From Siphonodentalium dalli (Eukaryota > Mollusca > Scaphopoda > Gadilida > Siphonodentaliidae), in assembly GCA_032622095.1 (NCBI GenBank), contig CP136061.1, positions 49,233,797-49,297,796 on the forward strand: a DNA stretch of 64,000 nucleotides. Reading direction: 5' to 3'. The position numbers and the translations under genes were made by a program. Below, one piece after another: positions 35,401 through 50,300 of this stretch (positions within the stretch are counted from its first letter, which is position 1; the number at the start of each line of letters is the position of its first letter). Under the pieces are notes generated by a model, which searched no databases, was not told the DNA's origin, and saw only the letters and a program-made list of their open reading frames with translations.

Positions 35401-38306
35401 TGAGACCAGAAATAGAAAAATCCGGGAAAATAGCTGATTTTCATATCAGTGAGTGTTAGTGTCAAGGCAACTCAATCCATGCTTACGGTTATTGGTTGGG
35501 AATGCTCAGACGAAGTACTTTCCGTATATCTCATCCAAAAAAAACCCCTCCTCCCCAAGTCCAAGGTGGCGCAAAAAATGGCGAACAGAATTTGAAGAAG
35601 ACATCGCCAGGGCGTGACAAAATACGCTCGGGGTAACTCAACAGCCATAACTCGGTTAGTTATAAAATTGGCAGGCGGAACCCAAATTCGAACAAGTCCT
35701 GTATTTTGGGTTAGTATACAATCACGTAGTAAATGTCATTATATTCAGTTCAGAGTTACTAAAGTTATCATCCGAAAATGAAAATTGAGTGCAAATTCCA
35801 ACAAAAAGAAGTACCATATTCTGATGAAAATTGGTGAGTTCGACGATCATGCCTCCGTAGCCCAAAAGCAATAAATAAAAAAAGTCTTCTCGATTGTTAG
35901 CTTTTGTGATAATTTTCGAGATATTACTGGTAGATGGAATCGTGGAATTTCTCGGTGCTTTTGCTATATATAATCATGATGTTAATTTTAAGTTTATTTC
36001 ATTTTTCTGAGCTGAAAATTGTCTTTGGAAATGTTGTAAAATCTGACCTTTGATTTTTAGGACATTTTTATGTACTGTATACGTATATGAGGAGTAATTT
36101 GAGTCTTAATCCGTACACATGGCTTTCATGCATAATATTTTTACTACAGAAATCATCAGACCCTTGTTATGCCAGGCCTTGTGATGACATTTCGATATGC
36201 ATTCCAACCCGAACAGATTCTGGCGGATATCGCTGTGTCTGGTTCGATTCTACAGGTAAGTCAAGCTATAGTAGATATACATGTACCATTTCACCCGAAC
36301 GGTTTGGTTTATTACGGTTTATCGCAGTTTCATCAGCCATGACATATCACGAAGTTGTCAATATTACCGGTTCATGGAGGTAGATTTAGATTAATGTTAA
36401 TCTCCAATAATTACATCTAACATTATGGTGATTAATCTATACAATTATCATACATGTATATGGAATTGATATACTTATGCATACTTGAAAACACACATCA
36501 AGGATGCGTTCACGCACATCCAAGTTTGAACGGTATATTTTGCAGGCATTTTGTCGAAGAAAAACCATATAGTGACAGATAAAACCACTATAAAAGGAAA
36601 GGCTATTATATTTTAGACAAACATTGTTCTTATACAAATCATAAATATCGCGTAAATTGCACGCTATTTATGTTATGTTAGTACTCTGTGTTATGTACAC
36701 AAAACGTCATGTTATGTAAACAAACAATACGTAATGCGATAAGCAAAACACTCAACACCGGTGAGACCACACTACGTTAAATTTGGTTAGAAATGCCAAC
36801 AAGTTGTTTACAACATACTGCTCGCCTAAATAAATCACCACGGTGTTGAGAATTTTGCTTATCGCTCACTATTTACGTGTTGTATATAAACAAACGCTCG
36901 GCTCACACAAAATGTGTTTTGTGGATAATATCGCATTCACACTGTCATTATACTATACTAATAGAATATTCTTGGGGAAATTCACCTGTAGCGATGCTAC
37001 ATAAATTTCAGTGTAACTAGCATGCAATTATCTCGCAAGAATCAGGTTATCAAAACCAAAAACAGTGAATTCCATGAGTACTTCTATTTCATCAGGTTTT
37101 GAGAGTTATTTCTTCAGGTATTTGCAAACGATTTTTATAAGCCCTCCATACAATAGGGTTGAACACCCGCTCTGTAACATACTGGCATATTATATAGATA
37201 ATATAACATTATAAGTTATTGTGGTGGATTGGCGGTAACATGGTTTGACATTTACGGCTTGGAGTTCATGTTCAACCGAGTCGCAAAGCCGTCAATATCA
37301 CACCATGTTACCGTCAATCCACCACAATAACGTATATGTTCTGTCGACAGTCCTGGCCATTCATAGCAATTTGACATTTATTAAATTGAAATAAAAAAGT
37401 TTAAAAATTTCACAAGTCGCCTAATTTCTAATTTCTAAATATAATACTATATTTGCATATACTAAAGACTAGATGTATGTTATAGTCCTAATTGTATAAA
37501 AAAAAGTTAACCTCGATCATTGTGCACACGAATGCAGGGGTGGTAAAATATTAGTGTGACTATCGATGACTATAAACATAACTGCAACTATAGGATTTAA
37601 CATTCTGCATGCAGAATTTTTATACTTCCATGGAAATTCCAGAACAGGAACCTTAACCTTTTCCCTATTCATAACCCAAACCCTATACATAACCCTCACC
37701 ATACCCCTAAACGTATACATAACATAACCATGAGCATATAGCCTCAGCCGCTAGCTCTTCTCAAATGTGTACTACGTACCAAATGTCAAGAAATTATGTT
37801 GAATACTGCGCAAGTTATCATCGCGACAACAGAAAAACATCAATTTATAGTCGAAAAATTGGCACAAATCTGTCAAAAATCATCGGACCACGACCAAATT
37901 CGTTCTTGATCTGCGTGTTCTCAAATATCATCTTTATACACAAACTTGACGCATGGACATATGGACGCCCTAGCTGATATGGTGATTATAATAGTCCTCT
38001 GAATATGTTTGGGGGGGGGGGGGTGGGGAGCGAAATGTGGGTTCCGTGGCGCTCAACTATATCCAAATATAAGTTTTTGGAGTTGATCGTAAATACCTTT
38101 CAAAATGATAAACATGATTACAACAACAACAACAACAACAACACCGTCTTCTCAGTATTCACGTCAGACACATGTCTAAAATTAGGAGGTTTGGCTCAAA
38201 CATTGACATCAAGATTTGTATGCTAATTGCCTTTCTCCCATGCAGGTGGGGTGTCTGCGATATCACCGACAATGATCACGACAACAACGATCACGACAAC
38301 AGCAGC

Positions 38307-38341
<35 letters not shown>

Positions 38342-41300
38342 CGACGACCACTACAACAACAACGACAACAACAATAACGACGACAACACCAACAACAACA
38401 ACGACAACAACATCAACAACAATGACGACAGCAACAACAACGTCACCAACAACGACTACAACTTCTGCGTGTACACCGGTATCTCAAGGTGTTATGAAGA
38501 ATTTGTAACATCTCAATAATTTTTTCATGCTAAATTGCTCTAATTATCGTCAATTTGTTTTTATGTCCTATTCTGAAATCAATATAACAAAATCGGTTAA
38601 TATTGTGGTAATATTAATATTATGTGGTTTAAGAGTTTACATATTGTAGATATACACATGCTCCGTCTGACATTCGGTGTACACTTGTTTGTATTGTCAA
38701 ACAATTATGCTAGTATAGGTCCGTTAATCATCTGATCTGAGTGATTGTTAAACCAGTAGACTTGGATTCCAACATGCGATTGATTTTGCCAGATTAACAT
38801 TAGATATGTCGATACATGTAGACGTTTTATACAATAGGTGTTTTTTTTCCGATAAATATTGAGCTTGAAATCGACGGTCTGTACTAAAAGTCAGGCCAGC
38901 TAGCCGGTGCTCTCCACTAAACGTCAGGCCAGCTAGCCGGTGCTCTCTGTACTAAAAGTCAGGCCAGCTAGCCGGTGCTCTCCATGAATCTCGACGGTCA
39001 TTAATTTAGTAAAAGTCAGGCCAGCTAGCCGGTGCTCTCCCGGTCTGTACTAAAAGTCAGGCCAGCTAGCCGGTGTTCTCCCGGTCTGTACTAAAAGTCA
39101 GGCCAGCCAGCAGGTGCTCTGCCGGTCTGTACTAAAAGTCAGGCCAGTCAGCCGGTGATCTCCCGGTCTGCCCTCCCGGTCGGTGTACACTTGTTTGTAT
39201 TGTAAAACAATTACGCTAGTATAGGTCCGTTAATCATCTGATATGAGTGATTGTTAAACGAGTAGACTTTGATTCAAACATGCGATTGATTATGCCAGAT
39301 TAACATTAGATATATCGATACATGTAGACGTTTTATACAATAGGTGGGTTTTTTTTTTCGATAAATATTGAGCTTGAAATCGACTGTCTGTACTAAAAGT
39401 CAGGCCAGCTAGCCGGTGCTCGCCCGGTCTGTACTAAGAGTCAGGCCAGCTAGCCGGTGCTCTCCCGGTCTGTACTAAAAGTCAGACCAGCTAGCCGGTG
39501 CTCTCCATGAATCTCGACGGTCATTAGTAAAAGTCAGGCCAGCTAGCCGGTGCTCTCCCGGTCTGTACTAAAAGTCAGGCCAGCTAGCCTGTGCTCTCCC
39601 GGTCTGTACTAAAAGTCAGGCCATCTAGCCGGTACTCTCCCGGTCTGTACTAACAGTCAGGTCAGCTAGCCGGTGCTCTCACGGTCTGTACTAAAAGTCA
39701 GGTCAGGTAGCCGATGCTCTCCCGGTCTATACTAAAAGTCAGGCCAGCCAGTCGGTGCTCTCCATGAATCTCGACGGTCTGTACTAAAAGTCAGGTCAGC
39801 TAGCCGGTGCTCTCCCGGTCTGTACTAAAAGTCAGGCCAGCCAGCCGGTGCTCTCCATGAATCTCGACGGTCTGTACTAAAAGTCAGGTCAGCTAGCCGG
39901 TGCTCTCCCGGTCTGTACTAAAAGTCAGGCCAGCTAGCCGGTGCTTCCCCGGTCTGTACTAAAAGTCAGGCCAGCTAGCCGATGCTCTCCCGGTCTGTAG
40001 TGAAAGTCAGGCCAGCTAGCCGGTGCTCTCCATGAATCTCGACGGTCTGTACTAAAAGTCAGGCCAGCCAGCCGGTTCTCTCCAGGTCTGTACTAAAAGT
40101 CAGGCCAGCCAGCCGGTGCTCTCCATGAATCTCGACGGTCTGTACTAAAAGTCAGGTCAGCTAGCCGGTGCTCTCCCGGTCTGTACTAAAAGTCAGGCCA
40201 GCCAGCCGGTGCTCTCCATGAATCTCGACGGTCTGTACTAAAAGTCAGGTCAGCTAGCCGGTGCTCTCCCGGTCTGTACTAAAAGTCAGACCAGCTAGCC
40301 GGTGCTTCCCCGGTCTGTACTAAAAGTCAGGCCAGCTAGCCGATGCTCTCCCGGTCTGTAGTGAAAGTCAGGCCAGCTAGCCGGTGCTCTCCATGAATCT
40401 CGACGGTCTGTACTAAAAGTCAGGCCAGCCAGCCGGTTCTCTCCCGGTCTGTACTAAAAGTCAGGCCAGCCAGCCGGTGCTCTCCATGAATCTCGACGGT
40501 CTGTACTAAAAGTCAGGTCAGCTAGCCGGTGCTCTCCCGGTCTGTACTAAAAGTCAGGCCAGCCAGCCGGTGCTTCCCCGGTCTGTACTAAAAGTCAGGC
40601 CAGCTAGCCGATGCTCTCTCGGTCTGTAGTGAAAGTCAGGCCAGCTAGCCGGTGCTCTCCATGAATCTCGACGGTATGTACTAAAAGTCAGGCCAGCCAG
40701 CCGGTGCTCTCCCGGTCTGTACTAAAAGTCAGGCCAGTCAGCCGGTGCTCTCCATGAATCTCGACGGTCTGTACTAAAAGTCAGGTCAGCTAGCCGGTGC
40801 TCTCCCGGTCTGTACTAAAAGTCAGGCCAGCCAGCCGGTGCTCTCCATGAATCTCGACGGTCTGTACTAAAAGTCAGGTCAGCTAGCCGGTGCTCTCCCG
40901 GTCTGTACTAAAAGTCAGACCAGCTAGCCGGTGCTTCCCCGGTCTGTACTAAAAGTCAGGCCAGCTAGCCGATGCTCTCCCGGTCTGTAGTGAAAGTCAG
41001 GCCAGCTAGCCGGTGCTCTCCATGAATCTCGACGGTCTGTACTAAAAGTCAGGCCAGCCAGCCGGTTCTCTCCCGGTCTGTACTAAAAGTCAGGCCAGCC
41101 AGCCGGTGCTCTCCATGAATCTCGACGGTCTGTACTAAAAGTCAGGTCAGCTAGCCGGTGCTCTCCCGGTCTGTACTAAAAGTCAGGCCAGCCAGCCGGT
41201 GCTTCCCCGGTCTGTACTAAAAGTCAGGCCAGCTAGCCGATGCTCTCTCGGTCTGTAGTGAAAGTCAGGCCAGCTAGCCGGTGCTCTCCATGAATCTCGA

Positions 41301-44300
41301 CGGTATGTACTAAAAGTCAGGCCAGCCAGCCGGTGCTCTCCCGGTCTGTACTAAAAGTCAGGCCAGTCAGCCGGTGCTCTCCATGAATCTCGACGGTCTG
41401 TACTAAAAGTCAGGTCAGCTAGCCGGTGCTCTCCCGGTCTGTACTAAAAGTCAGGCCATCTAGCCGGTGCTCTCCGTGAATCTCGACGGTCTGTTCTAAA
41501 AGTCAGGCCAGCTAGCCGGTGCTCTCCCGGTCTGTACTAAAAGTCAGGCTAGCTAGCCGGTGCTCTCCCGGTCTGTACTAAAAGTAAGACTAGCTAGCCG
41601 GTGCTCTCCATGAATCTTCTGTAATCTACGGTCTGTAGTAAAAGTCAGGCCAGCTAGCCTGTGCTCTCCACTAAACGTCAGGCCAGCCAGCCGGTACTCT
41701 CCGCTAAACGTCAGGCCAGCCAGCCGGTGCTCTCCATGAATCTTCTGTTCATTGTCTGTCGGACAGTTTATCCTAGAATTGTGTACCTGATTTGTAAAAT
41801 AACGCTTTACTTGATCGGTTGGCGTTGGAATTCTAGGAATCAGTTCTGGCGTTTGTGAATTATGGCAATTAGAAGTGAGGACATATTAGATGCGGTCTAT
41901 AAAATTTAAATTTAGATTTTTTAAATTTATATATTTACTGGTTTTTAGCGGCACGCCCCTGTGACCCATACCCGCATCTTTGTACGTATTTGTTATATTG
42001 ATATAGTAAACAATTAACCCATTTTATCGTGTCGCGTACTGTCAAAGAATATCAACTGCTTTAAAATGTAGATGTCACCATATGCAAGCTCTATCAGACG
42101 TCAGTCGCCATATTGCATGATTTTTGGCTGGGGTGGAATAGCGAAAACTATTTTCCCGAGGTGTTGTCTTTTGAACAGCAAACATAACTATTGACCGATG
42201 CCGCAGACGGCTCTATATATATTGTGTAGATAAAACTGTTTTAATTTCAAACATTTCTCCAATGCATAGCTCCTATCTGAAGTTCACTCCGAAGTTCCAT
42301 GTGAAGTGTGGGATGAAACTGATGATAACTGCTGGCTGTAGTATGTGACAAAGTATTTGGTCATGCAAAAAGTAAAACCCAAGATGGTTGCTGGCGGCCA
42401 TTTTTATTAGCTGTCATCTAGAGGTTACCCCAAAGATCCCTGTGACGTTTGGGATAAATCGGATGAAACATGTTGTTTGTAGAGTATGCCTAAGTATTTA
42501 GTCAGGCAAAGAGTAAAATTCTTGATGATGTCTGCCGGCAGCCGTGTTTTTTGTTCTATATTCGTTCAAATTCGATAACTTCCATATAGAAGTGAACCTA
42601 AACATGTCTGTGACTTTAAAAAGAGTTTTCTCCAATAAATGTGGACTGCATGGTGTGCCGATATATTCAAATGTGAAATTCAAAATGGCTGCTGGCGGTC
42701 ATATTTCAATCAATTTCGGAAATAAGTGATGGCTCCCATCCATAGGTCACACCAAAGATCCAAATAAAGTATTTTGATGGTCAGATGAAGGATGTGTCCT
42801 GTATGTACAAGTTGAACTAAAACTGGGGATGGGTGGGGATTATTAAATATTAGCAGGAAGGCATGAGAGGGTTGTTGGGGTGTCAAAACGGCCAAAACCA
42901 TTTATTACACCCGTTTGTATTTGTATTTAAAACTAGCAGGACTACCCAGCGTTGTCGGGTTAAAGTGGTGTTGAACGTACACTCCGTTTTTTTGGGAATA
43001 TTATGGGAATAGTGAGTATACTCTTGCTAAAAGTAGTTATTATCCCGCGAATAAAAGACTATTATAATCATCATGTCCGTCCGAATGTCCGTTGTCCATC
43101 AGGATTATCCGGATAATTACTTCAACATTATTACATGAATCATAATTCCATGGGGTTTGGTATGTGGTTGGTATTTAAGAACGCACGTGTCAAAACTAAT
43201 TTGGTCAAGTACGATGATTTTTGACGGAGTTAAGCCTCTTTTTCGATTAAGAAAACCGCAGTTGTTTGGATTGTCCAGATGAAAACTTGAGCAATATTAA
43301 ACAGAATGTTTTTACATTTGGCACGTATATCACATTTGAGACAGAAAATTTGAGTCAGAAAAGACAGGTCAAGTTAGAACTTGCTGACGGTCCAATGATT
43401 TTGACGTAGTTATGCGCCTTTGTATTGAAAACTGTTTTAATTTCAAACATTTCTCCAATGCATAGCTCCTATCTGAAGTTCACTCCGAAGTTCCATGTGA
43501 AGTGTGGGATGAAACTGATGATAACTGCTGGCTGTAGTATGTGACAAAGTATTTGGTCATGCAAAAAGTAAAACCCAAGATGGTTGCTGGCGGCCATTTT
43601 TATTAGCTGTCATCTAGAGGTTACCCCAAAGATCCCTGTGACGTTTGGGATAAATCGGATGAAACATGTTGTTTGTAGAGTATGCCTAAGTATTTAGTCA
43701 GGCAAAGAGTAAAATTCTTGATGATGTCTGCCGGCAGCCGTGTTTTTTGTTCTATATTCGTTCAAATTCGATAACTTCCATATAGAAGTGAACCTAAACA
43801 TGTCTGTGACTTTAAAAAGAGTTTTCTCCAATAAATGTGGACTGCATGGTGTGCCGATATATTCAAATGTGAAATTCAAAATGGCTGCTGGCGGTCATAT
43901 TTTAATCAATTTCGGAAATAAGTGATGGCTCCCATCCATAGGTCACACCAAAGATCCAAATAAAGTATTTTGATGGTCAGATGAAGGATGTGTCCTGTAT
44001 GTACAAGTTGAACTAAAACTGGGGATGGGTGGGGATTATTAAATATTAGCAGGAAGGCATGAGAGGGTTGTTGGGGTGTCAAAACGGCCAAAACCATTTA
44101 TTACACCCGTTTGTATTTGTATTTAAAACTAGCAGGACTACCCGGCGTTGTCGGGTTAAAGTGATGTTGAACGTACACTCCGTTTTTTTGGGAATATTAT
44201 GGGAATAGTGAGTATACTCTTGCTAAAAGTAGTTATTATCCCGCGAATAAAAGACTATTATAATCATCATGTCCGTCCGAATGTCCGTTGTCCATCAGGA

Positions 44301-47300
44301 TTATCCGGATAATTACTTCAACATTATTACATGAATCATAATTCCATGGGGTTTGGTATGTGGTTGGTATTTAAGAACGCACGTGTCAAAACTAATTTGG
44401 TCAAGTACGATGATTTTTGACGGAGTTAAGCCTCTTTTTCGATTAAGAAAACCGCAGTTGTTTGGATTGTCCAGATGATAACTTGAGCAATATTAAACAG
44501 AATGTTTTTACATTTGGCACGTATATCACATTTGAGACAGAAAATTTGAGTCAGAAAAGACAGGTCAAGTTAGAACTTGCTGACGGTCCAATGATTTTGA
44601 CGTAGTTATGCGCCTTTGTATTGAATACCATTAGGTATGGAATCCTATTAGGGCCACTTGATAATGGCGCTTTCGGCGCGCGCCGAAAGCGACAAAAAGT
44701 GCGCCATTAGTAACGCGCCGAAACAACGCTAATGGCGCACATTTTGGCCCTAATAGTATTCCATACCTTTGTCCGACTTCGAAATTATAGTTTTTGTGTT
44801 TCTAAATATTAACGTGATCAAACTTGAATCTCTTGATATTTGGTGCTCTGTCCTCCTTTGGGAACACACGGGTCATCGTCAAGTTGGAATCAGTTTGTTT
44901 GTTGAAGTTTGTTGAATTTGACTTCTTTGTCATTAAATGAATCCAATGCCCCAAAAAGCCACCTCTTTTAAACGGACGTGGGAACAGCGACCTTTCTATT
45001 TTCATATATGTTATATCCAAATTGGCAACACACAACGTCATTCTTATACATGCATGGATTATATATGCAGTGGCAAAAGTTGGCAGAACATCACACAACG
45101 TCATTCCCATACATGGGTTATAAGGAGTGGCCCTCCTTGTCGGAATGTTTGCCATTTCGACGCATGGGTGCTAACATGTTATGTGTCCATTTTTGGCGCG
45201 AAAATGATATATTAATACCATCATAATCAGGAGCGCATCCCGCGTCCATTAAGGTAACCACATTACACACCGGACCCATTTAAATTCAAATGAGAAGCGA
45301 ATCAAAGTCATGCCATCTCAACAAATGACAATTTCGTTAATGCTAAAGTGTTCTGTGTCCTTGGGCCATTAGATTCATCCAGCTCTGTTCCGAGGTTTCA
45401 GAGATTCTTCCAGCCCCGGTTCCGTAGTTTTAGTGCAGCATTTCCATATATGGAGCTTTTTAATTATTCACGACTTCCATATATGGAATGCTACTCCAAA
45501 ACTTTGACATGTAGCACTAAAACTACTGAACCGGACCTGGTGGATCCGCGAAAACCATTCAATGTCCCGTGGAAGAGGGATAATTTGGTCCTGAACGTTT
45601 AAGAACCATTTCATCTCACAGAGGGCTGTGTTATCATATTAGAGTGTAATAATTGTGTAGGATTAGTTATGCCCAAGTACACCCTCATATACAAGACGTG
45701 GTCTCGTCATTGCTTGGTAGTTGTGTGGGTGTAGCGTCACACTTGGATATTCGTTGCACTCCTAGTCAAACCCAACATACCTTTATGGTCATGCAATTTC
45801 TAATTGTATAACCACAAAGCCCGGGGCACGTTAAAAAAAGTTGCTGACAAATAAGAAAGGGGATTATTCGATGTTTTGGGGACCCCCTACCATATTTAAG
45901 GCATTGAATATACCACGAGCTGATGTGGTATGTTCTCAATATTAACTGATGTTGTGTACAAATGGCAGTGCAATCAGGAGATACACAATATGCATGTATG
46001 GGTTCCTTCTCGACAGTCTGTGGCACTTAACAGAAAGAGAATTGCTCTTCAGCTCGGGGTCTACTCAAGACTTCTAATATAGTGGGGGTCCCAAAATAGT
46101 GAACATTCGTCTTTCTTATTTGGCAGCAAATTTTAGTAAAGTATTGTAAGCTGTCGTGAACCAACCCATCCATACATTGTGTATTTCTTGATGGAATTAC
46201 CTTTTGTCCACACCCTAAGCTCAGTTAATATTGAGGGAATATCCATTTGTGCCTTAAATCATGACAAATTCCTGATATTATTGCCTTTTGTCTACAACTC
46301 CACAACACATATTATGTGCATACTCAAACATTTAAATAGATGTCACTACACACATTTGAAGAAATTATCATTAAAGCATTATTATCAGAACATTCAATTA
46401 TCATCGACTGTGCCCCATTCGTAAAATACGAGATCTGAACTACGCGAAATGGTAAACAGACAATCCTTCATTCGTCCCGAACAAATCATCAATAAGCAAA
46501 CGAGGCAATAATGACAAAAAATTATTGAAATTCCTGCGTCGAGAAAGTTTGAACGTTGTGAGCCATATGGTCAGACGCACCTTTTGTCAACATTTCCTGT
46601 ATTTCAAAATGAATTTTCTTAAAAACTGCCAGGAATTCTTTTGTGAAATTTGGTACAAATGATTATTATGACACAATATTTAAGATCCATCGAACCATTG
46701 GATATTATAACTTCTTTTACTTCACTATTATGGCATGAAAAATAAAAAAAAATCACTATTTTCAGACACCAAGAACTTCTGTAAAATTTATTTCTTTCAA
46801 AAATGCAGTTCATATATCCATGATATCATATCTCAAGATCATGAGAGGAGACTAAATTATTCTTAATTTGTGAAATTTAATGATTATTTTCATTAAGAAA
46901 GGCAACTACCCATAATAAATTTTCTATATTTGAGAATTTTCATGTCATGACTCATGCCTCTTGATCAATACAAAAATTGGGCTCAGATGAGTTCTGGGTC
47001 ATTGGTTCATAACCAAGTTGAAGCTGACCACCATATCTCTTAACATTGTGGCCTAATTCAAGATGATCCAGATGATTGATCCCTGCTTGAGTGGACCACA
47101 CTGCATATGAACATTTGTTTTCATTGGGCTGGGATATTTGTGCGAATTTGTGACTGCTTTATTCTCCATTATAACATATGGGGGTATGGTGCTATATTAT
47201 TCAATTATAACTCAACATCATGATACAAATGAAACCTCCTCTTAGCTAAGACAATAAGCTATATGGTGATTGGCGTGATGTGAGAAATTATTAATTATTC

Positions 47301-50300
47301 TAGAAGTTCTTGGTACCGAAAGTGACAAAAAGATATTAACGTTTCAACCTCTCGAATCTATTAAAATCCATTGTGTCGTCGTCTCTTAATAATTGCTCAG
47401 ATTCTACATACAATGAAGAAGATGATAAGTTAAATTCAAATTTTTCGCCAGATAGATAGATCCAGAGAAATTCTTTGTTGAAAATCTCTTGCCACTTTTG
47501 GCAGGATCTATGCAAAATGTGCGTCTCCCCTTAAAATAACTTTAATATTCATACCAAATGTGTGCTTCCTAACATCACTATCTTTTGTCCACTCCCTAAT
47601 TACTATTGAGAGCATTTTCATTCAGTTTGTGATGAGTTCGCCTTTCTGATTTGCCAACAGCTTTTAAAAGTTCCATGCACACACTTTCGGTGACCATCAT
47701 ATCAATATACGTTTATCGATCGCTTGGTAGTATTTCATGCCTTTTGTTCTCAAATCCATGCATCTATTGTTGATAGCATATCCCTCCAGCTCGGTGTCTG
47801 CTAAACAACTAATTAGGGGTGTATCACCAAAGCATAAAACAGTAGCCTTTCTTACTATCCAGCCGCTTTCTGTAAAGTGTCATAGACTGTCTGGAACCAA
47901 CCCATGAATATAACTTGTAATTCACGAACATTTCTCAATCCTGATCTTAACTAATTTGTCATTTTTGTAGATTGTCCCATTGGCAGTGGTTACTCAATTT
48001 TCAACCTTGGTGGATGTGATTATTGTTTAAAGTACTCTGCAACCAGGAAGTCGAATACCCAGGCCGAAGCGATTTGCCAAGCAGACGATGCACATCTGAT
48101 TACCATTGAGTCTGAAGAAATGCTGGACGGGTTGTATGCGCTCGTGACCGGAGATATAATGTATTACGATGATGTCCCCCGATGTGAGTATACGAAATAT
48201 CTTGCCAACCATGTAACACCAATGACATCGCTAAAGACAACAGCGATCACCAGAATTTATGGAGTAAGAAAACATGCATCAATACATATAGGTTTTGTTG
48301 TATGAGGCATATACTAACTTTAATAACAATCTGACGACTACCTTACAAGCATGAACGTCTACACAATTCAGTACTTATGAAAACGCATAACAAAAAACAT
48401 ATGTTGATTCACATGGGTTGCTAAGATACGTGCACAAAAGTTGAACTGGAAGATGAACCCGATAATTAAATTTTTCAGCTATTTTGTTCATGTATGCCAT
48501 TTTGATTCATTTCTTCCTGCTTGCGCGACATTAGCTTTGATAACATTCCTATATGCGACAGCTCCATCGCAGTTATCATGACTATATGGACAAAAAAGCA
48601 AACAAACAAACAAACAGCGCATTAGGCCACTGTTAGCGACACAGCCAAGGCGTATTTGTGGTTGAATAATCTTATTCGTGTATCTGGGAAAATTTGCCAT
48701 TTGCCATTTCCTATAACAACTTTTACACAGTTTCCTGGGTATAAAGTAATAGATAATAAAACGCAGACCCCTGTCCGGAAACGTTTCTATAAAGTAATAC
48801 TGATGTTATTTCTACAACCACAGAGTCGTAATTTCGCTAAAATCCGGATTGAGAATCCAAAGCCGATTACGGGGGCGGGGCTAATTCCCGATTCTAGGTC
48901 AGATTTTGAAATCCACGTGGTCTCCGAAATTATGTTTAATGTTCTCCCAGCGTCAAACATGGCTCATGTATTTGACACAAGTATCATTTGTATCTTATAT
49001 TTATAAAGTGCATGTTTGTTGTGAAAGTCATGCTTTTCTTCTATGTGTATATACACGGCACATAATTTGCTGCCAAACCGACTTAATCGCATTTTTTTTT
49101 TCAAGTTAAAGTGTGTTTATTGATGATGGCAAGCATATCTAAACGTGACAGCTCTAGGCCTCCTGAATCAAATTCCGAAGAAGTTGTGAAGAACATACGA
49201 AACTTGTCAGTTGAACAGGGACGTGACGACAGGGGTTGATTGTGTGTCTCGACCCCCACCCCGAACTTTGGTACAATTTGCTAAGCTGTGCAGTCATTCA
49301 TACGTGAGGAAAATCAGGATTATTTTGACTAACTGTTTCAAATAATGATACGTACAAGCCAACAAACGCAACAAACAAACCCGATTTTAAATAAATACAT
49401 ATACAAACTTATGACTTATGTTCAACTTGTTTTGGTAGTCATGTTGCTTTGCCATTACTAATTATTTATTTTTTCAGTGTAATAACATATGGGAGAGGGG
49501 GTACCCTTAAGTGAGTCAGTACTTGTCCTTTGTATGTGTAAACAAATGTATGTGTTATATATCATGTGTTATCTAAATTTGACATATATTTGAAATAAAT
49601 ATATCTAAACTAAACTTTGGTACATTCCAGCAATCGGAAATTTCATGCATGACACAACATTAGTTGGACATTAATTTGACACCATATATAGGTTGGCATT
49701 TCAACCAGTAAAAGTTGGTAATTTTCCAATCTTAGTGTTTGTCAGATTGGATATTTCCAAGGGGATCAAATTGAATTCTGCGAACCTGTGGTTCAATGGG
49801 GGGGGGGGGGTGCAGTTGGCCGGAAATTTGTGGAAACTTCTAGCCACGTCCCTAGAACATGTGTCTGTTGTCTATACAGAGCCTATTGTGCAAAACGACT
49901 GCATTTAACGAAACAAAACATGTTAAACATGAAATTGCTATAACTTTAAGACTAGATGATAGTACATACGTGTATCTGATAATCCATCGATACCATATAA
50001 TCCTACTATTTCTTGAATAAGAAGAAACATTATAATAACGAACACAGCAGAAGACATATCCATGCAGTTTAATATGAATTCGGTCAATGTTGACGTATCC
50101 GCCGCATTCGAAATCGACATGCGTTCGGGTGGTATTTTAAGGATGGAATTATGAAATGGACATATGAAAGTGACAATCAACAATGATTTGCAATTGCTTC
50201 GCCATCAACCGAAGTGCTCCCCCAGCGTTACTATCAATAGCGTTATTATTTGGCTAATTTCAGTAATATTCTCCCAGTTTACATTCAATAAAACAAATTT

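Noticed and set aside
38172-38519. Asn/Asp-rich open frame over exon 3
   Set aside because: It is the shifted frame of the ACN repeat; only the Thr frame agrees with splice phases on both sides.
38874-41745. CRISPR-like array of direct repeats with spacers
   Set aside because: Repeats are contiguous 41/53 bp minisatellite units with shared spacers, in an intron of an animal gene; there are no unique spacers or cas genes.
42498-44097. Paired identical open frames in the tandem duplication as a duplicated gene
   Set aside because: Short frames on both strands that are identical only because the 1196 bp DNA is duplicated; no motif or splice logic.
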